Below are positions 7,415 through 10,596 of a stretch of DNA of 10,596 bases, in pieces (within the stretch, counting starts at the first letter, position 1; each line of letters starts with the position of its first letter). The stretch spans positions 1-10,596 of the forward strand of contig DQKQ01000169.1 in the NCBI GenBank assembly GCA_015660615.1, in the 5' to 3' direction. Under the pieces are notes generated by a model that saw nothing but the letters and a program-made list of their open reading frames with translations, made no database searches and was not told the DNA's origin. Origin of the DNA: Flavobacteriales bacterium. Lineage in GTDB: Bacteria > Bacteroidota > Bacteroidia > Flavobacteriales_D > Sanyastnellaceae. The position numbers were made by a program, and so were the translations under genes.

Positions 7415-8143
7415 CTAAAGTCTCTCACCCCCTTGGATCAGAACTTTGATTTTTTCTAAATCCTCAAGAGTGTCAACAGCAAGAGTTTTGTGATTCGTTA
7501 AACCCAGATTTATGCTCCACCCATGCTCTAACCACCTTAACTGTTCAAGCGACTCTCTCTTTTCTAATTCGGTAGCTTCTAGCTGTACAATTTCCTCTAA
7601 GGCACAACTTGTATAGGCGTATAATCCTATGTGTTGTAGCCAAGGCCCGCTTGAATTCGGAATAGGACTTCTGCTAAAATGTATGGCGCATCCATCAAGA
7701 TTGCGAACAACCTTTACACGATTTTTATCCTCTAGCCCCTTATCAGAAGCCTTCATAGGCCGGGCAAGAGTGGCGATTGTTGCGTTTGGCAAATTGATTA
7801 ACCTCACCAATTCTTTGAGTTGGTCAGGGTGCACAAAGGGCTCATCCCCCTGAACGTTAATTATTGCGTCTGGCCTAGGAGACAGCTTCCCTAGAGCTTC
7901 GAAACATCTCTCTGTACCGTTTACACACTCAGCTGAAGTCATAATCACTTCACCCCCGAAGCTAAGCACAATCTCTTCAATTCTCCTATCGTCAGTTGCC
8001 ACCACAACCCTGTCCACTACACCAGCGCTTTCGACACGTCGCACAACGCGCTCTATCATAGGGACGCCATCAATCAGCGCCAGCGGCTTTCCAGGGAACC
8101 TGGTGGAGCCATATCTGGCGGGAATGATTGCTACAATGCGCAT
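7415..8143 (-). CDS. kdsB: 3-deoxy-manno-octulosonate cytidylyltransferase (CMP-Kdo synthetase)
   Basis: The 242-residue cytosolic enzyme activates Kdo with CTP to form CMP-Kdo and pyrophosphate (EC 2.7.7.38), the donor for attaching Kdo to lipid A in LPS synthesis. Its length is close to the E. coli enzyme (about 248). Visible signatures are the CTP-binding loop ARYGSTRFPGKPL at 9-21, VATDDRRI at 48-55, VQGDEP at 97-102 with Asp100 as a magnesium ligand, HFSRSPIP at 155-162, HIGLYAY at 171-177, the ESLEQLRWLEHG segment at 197-208, and VDTLEDL at 223-229 with Asp224 as the second metal ligand. The ATG at 8143 starts directly at MRIVAIIPARYGS, the expected N-terminus. It lies 11 nt after the TonB receptor gene and 20 nt before the peptidase gene on the same strand. 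No Shine-Dalgarno is seen. Confidence 0.97.
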   Translation of the reverse strand: MRIVAIIPARYGSTRFPGKPLALIDGVPMIERVVRRVESAGVVDRVVVATDDRRIEEIVLSFGGEVIMTSAECVNGTERCFEALGKLSPRPDAIINVQGDEPFVHPDQLKELVRLINLPNATIATLARPMKASDKGLEDKNRVKVVRNLDGCAIHFSRSPIPNSSGPWLQHIGLYAYTSCALEEIVQLEATELEKRESLEQLRWLEHGWSINLGLTNHKTLAVDTLEDLEKIKVLIQGGERL

Positions 8144-8154
8144 AGTCGTATAGA

Positions 8155-10587
8155 TTATTCGACTTCGTATGTATAGACCAAGTTAACTAATCTAGGGGAT
8201 TCAATTGCCAAAGGTCGTATACTGTATTCCTCGTTTAATAGATTACTTACCACAACAGAAAACCGGGAATTTTCGTTGATGTTAAAGCCTACTCTAAGAT
8301 CTATTATCCAAGGTAAAGCAGGATGATCATCAAGCCAATCCTCTAAACCCCAATCAGCCAGACCATCAAAAATAATAAACGCTTCATCAAAATTCTTAAT
8401 AACACTTTGGTATCGAGCGCTTATTCCGACAAATCCTTTAGGATGAGTCCATTGAGCATCGAAGCGCACAAGATGAGGTGAACGGTACTTGAGGATGTGT
8501 CCAGTGGTGTCGTGGCTAGTTCCAATATAGGTTGTTGAAGTGTTTATATCATCATCGTCTATAAAACCAGTGTCGTAATTCAAATACGGAGTCAGACTTA
8601 TAGGATTTGTGTATGTATATCCTGTAAGAATATCTAATGAATGCTGATCTTGGTCTCCCCATTTAGCTTGTCCCATAAGTGAAATCTCCGCTCCTCTAAC
8701 TTGACTTTCACCGGTGTTAAGGCTTCCAAATCCAAGACCATTCAACAGATCCTCACTACTCACGGCCCATCGTTGGAATGTAAATTCAATGAAATCAGTA
8801 TAACTCTGCTGGAAAACCGCGAGATCTAAATAACCCAAAAACCCACCGACTTTAATCCCCTGTTTTACCCCTAACTCAATGCTAGTTGAAGATTCTGGTT
8901 TAAGACCTTCGTTTGGATAAACCTGTAAAACGCCTAATCCAGTTCTTATGAATTTCTCAGCGATAGTTGGGAATCTATACCCTTGACCAAAGCTACCCCG
9001 GACGTAAGTTTCTTCGGCAGCTTGATAGTTCGCACCTGCCCGAAATACTGGTTTGCCTTCTGCCTCTCCGTTTATCGAAAAATGCTCGTATCTCATTCCA
9101 GCAGACAAATTGATTAGGTCGCCAATGGGTTGGTCGAGTTGAAGATATCCTGCGATATTTCGAGCGATGTTTATTCCGTCTCCACTTCCCCCATTAAAAA
9201 GCTGTGCCTCACCTTTAGTGTACTGATGCACTAGCCCACCAGTAACGGCCATTTTTTCCATCCCCCAAGCGCCGAGTTTTTGGGTTTGTAGCTCGGAGAA
9301 TAAAACGTCACTTTTGTTTCCTTGGTTATTATCATTATCATTAATAAGATGTTGCCAACGGTTGCGAAAACTAACTCTAAGCCCAGATGGACTTAAATAT
9401 TCAATAAAGGGATCTACGGTACCTACTAATTGCTTCGTTCTAGTGGCCGCTCCAGCATAGCTGCTGTAAAGCCCTGTTGATGAATTTTCCCAAATCAAAG
9501 TATTTAAAGATTCGCCCTTTTGCCAATTTGTACTAACCCCGTATGTAAGGCCTGGAATAGAACTATCTCGTTTACGTAAATTAATATTAAACCTAGCTTG
9601 TGAGTTAGCTCCATATCTATCAACGGACAAAGGATTGTATCCGGCAGTATTTGTATCCAGAGGATTGCTTAATGAGTCAAGCTCTATGGTAGGTCCTTTG
9701 TACCCATCGTCACCTAAGATATTCCCTCCAATTACAATATCCCAACTTCCTAACTGTCTGCTGTGAAGGAAGCGTATGTTTGTCTGTTGGAGTGGCATAT
9801 CCCAATAAGTAGACGACTCAGATCTAGGATTTGAGTATACACCATGTTGAACGGTGAAGCGAGTTAACGGGCGTGCGTCGGGGTAGCGTGTTCTTATATT
9901 TATTACTCCACTTAGGGCAGCACTCCCATATAGTACAGAGCTGGCACCTTTGATAATTTCTATTTGGTCTAAGTTTTCAAGGGGCAGGAAACCCCACGTA
10001 GGGCGCCCAGCATCGCCGCTCAAAACAGGCAAATCGTCAACCATAACCATTACGCGCGACCCCGCGCCATAACTGAAACCACTTCCGGATCGAATCTGTG
10101 GCTCACCATCCACCATACTTACCCCGGGAACTTGCTCTAAAGCGTACTCAAGCGAGGTGGTGGCTTTATTCTCGACCAAGGCGGGTTGAAGAATTTCGAG
10201 TGAAACGGTGACTTCGGCCACGCTCTGTTCGAAACGACCAGCTGAAACGACAGCTATATCGAGCAGACGAGCTTCAGAGTCTAAGCGGAAATTTAAAGTT
10301 GCAATTTCGCCGGGAGCAAGCGTTATAGTTTTTGTTGTGGTTTTAAGACCTATAAACGAGCAGGTTATTTTGTGTGTGCCGCTTGCAAGCGCAAGAGTGT
10401 ATTTGCCATCGATGTCGCTCGAAGCCCCTTTAGTTCCAGAGGTTATGTATGCGCCTATGATTGCTTGTTTGTCGGAGGAGGTAATTGAGCCTGAAACTGT
10501 TTGGGAGTTTACCCCGAATGAAAGGAGGAAAAAGAAGGTTAAAACGAGTAAACTCGACACACTAGGAATAGGATTTAACTTTTGCAT
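8155..10587 (-). CDS. TonB-dependent outer-membrane receptor
   Basis: The 810-residue protein is complete. A signal peptide spans about 1-28 (hydrophobic LLVLTFFFLLSFG, cleavage near NSQ). Residues 29-103 form a carboxypeptidase-regulatory-like domain (GAYITSGTKGASSDIDGKYTL). A possible TonB box (DIAVVSAGR) lies at 110-118. The plug is at about 125-235 (PGVSMVDGEPQIRSGSG, VMVDDLPVLSGD, IIKGASSVLYGSAALSGVINIRT). The beta-barrel runs from about 240 to the end, with GSFGQGYRFPTIAEKF at 531-546 and NLLNEEYSIRP near the C-terminus. The protein imports a substrate across the outer membrane using TonB energy. No SusD-like gene follows, so a glycan-utilisation (SusC) role is unlikely; a siderophore, haem or other metal complex is possible, but I cannot assign a substrate. 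The last residues (YEVE) lack the usual terminal aromatic. It is the first gene of the - strand block; its promoter lies mostly beyond the right edge. Confidence 0.93.
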   Translation of the reverse strand: MQKLNPIPSVSSLLVLTFFFLLSFGVNSQTVSGSITSSDKQAIIGAYITSGTKGASSDIDGKYTLALASGTHKITCSFIGLKTTTKTITLAPGEIATLNFRLDSEARLLDIAVVSAGRFEQSVAEVTVSLEILQPALVENKATTSLEYALEQVPGVSMVDGEPQIRSGSGFSYGAGSRVMVMVDDLPVLSGDAGRPTWGFLPLENLDQIEIIKGASSVLYGSAALSGVINIRTRYPDARPLTRFTVQHGVYSNPRSESSTYWDMPLQQTNIRFLHSRQLGSWDIVIGGNILGDDGYKGPTIELDSLSNPLDTNTAGYNPLSVDRYGANSQARFNINLRKRDSSIPGLTYGVSTNWQKGESLNTLIWENSSTGLYSSYAGAATRTKQLVGTVDPFIEYLSPSGLRVSFRNRWQHLINDNDNNQGNKSDVLFSELQTQKLGAWGMEKMAVTGGLVHQYTKGEAQLFNGGSGDGINIARNIAGYLQLDQPIGDLINLSAGMRYEHFSINGEAEGKPVFRAGANYQAAEETYVRGSFGQGYRFPTIAEKFIRTGLGVLQVYPNEGLKPESSTSIELGVKQGIKVGGFLGYLDLAVFQQSYTDFIEFTFQRWAVSSEDLLNGLGFGSLNTGESQVRGAEISLMGQAKWGDQDQHSLDILTGYTYTNPISLTPYLNYDTGFIDDDDINTSTTYIGTSHDTTGHILKYRSPHLVRFDAQWTHPKGFVGISARYQSVIKNFDEAFIIFDGLADWGLEDWLDDHPALPWIIDLRVGFNINENSRFSVVVSNLLNEEYSIRPLAIESPRLVNLVYTYEVE

Positions 10588-10596
10588 TTATCTAAG

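Larger units (their letters stand above)
4736..10587 (-). other. Putative four-gene operon: TonB receptor, kdsB, S9 peptidase, DUF6495-like
   Basis: Four genes on the same strand are separated by 11, 20 and 4 nt, too little space for terminators between them. Transcription would start to the right of 10587; only nine bases upstream of the first ATG are in the window, so no promoter can be judged. Spacing directly supports co-transcription. A shared function is not evident beyond the envelope: uptake, LPS precursor supply and peptide breakdown. Confidence 0.6.

Noticed and set aside
9328..9345. ATTATC hexamer repeat as a phase-variation tract
   Set aside because: Only two exact copies plus a partial one exist, and a six-base unit would not change frame. 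It simply codes for an Asn/Asp-rich loop of the receptor.
8155..10587. SusC-type glycan importer
   Set aside because: The protein has the N-terminal regulatory-like domain, but at 810 residues it is shorter than typical SusC proteins, and there is no SusD-like gene or glycan enzyme next to it.
1..10596. Mobile element, CRISPR array, tRNA/rRNA or defence system
   Set aside because: I saw no transposase or integrase motif, no array of spaced repeats, no RNA gene and no terminal inverted repeats. All six genes fit ordinary chromosomal envelope functions.

Overview
The window looks like a chromosomal segment of a Bacteroidota bacterium, most likely Flavobacteriales. The evidence is a type IX secretion (T9SS) type B C-terminal sorting domain, a DUF7948/SBBP surface protein, a CCDC81-type HU domain fused to SPOR, a TonB-dependent receptor with an N-terminal carboxypeptidase-regulatory-like domain, general lack of Shine-Dalgarno sequences, and one TAnnTTTG promoter-like box. 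KdsB shows a Gram-negative, Kdo-containing envelope. I cannot name genus or species from the sequence alone.

Layout: six genes in two convergent blocks, densely packed, with no gene-free stretch above 300 bases. The left block is on the + strand. It holds the C-terminal 1,242 codons of a very large secreted adhesin-like protein (its 5' end lies outside the window), then a complete membrane-anchored HU/SPOR protein. The right block is on the - strand and reads from the right edge inward: a TonB-dependent outer-membrane receptor, kdsB (CMP-Kdo synthetase), an oligopeptidase B-like S9 peptidase with a lipoprotein signal, and a small DUF6495-like protein. Gaps between these four are 11, 20 and 4 nt, so they are probably one operon, perhaps with an internal promoter before the peptidase. 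The two blocks meet tail to tail with a 6-nt overlap of coding sequence at 4736-4741.

The shared theme is the cell envelope: a T9SS-exported surface protein, a peptidoglycan-binding inner-membrane protein with DNA-binding-like HU domains, outer-membrane nutrient uptake, LPS precursor activation and an envelope-anchored peptidase. I see no mobile element, tRNA, rRNA, CRISPR array, phage or defence gene. I found no convincing evidence of an undescribed system. The most interesting items are the HU-SPOR fusion, the lipidated oligopeptidase B with an intact catalytic triad, and the unusual C-terminus of the TonB receptor.
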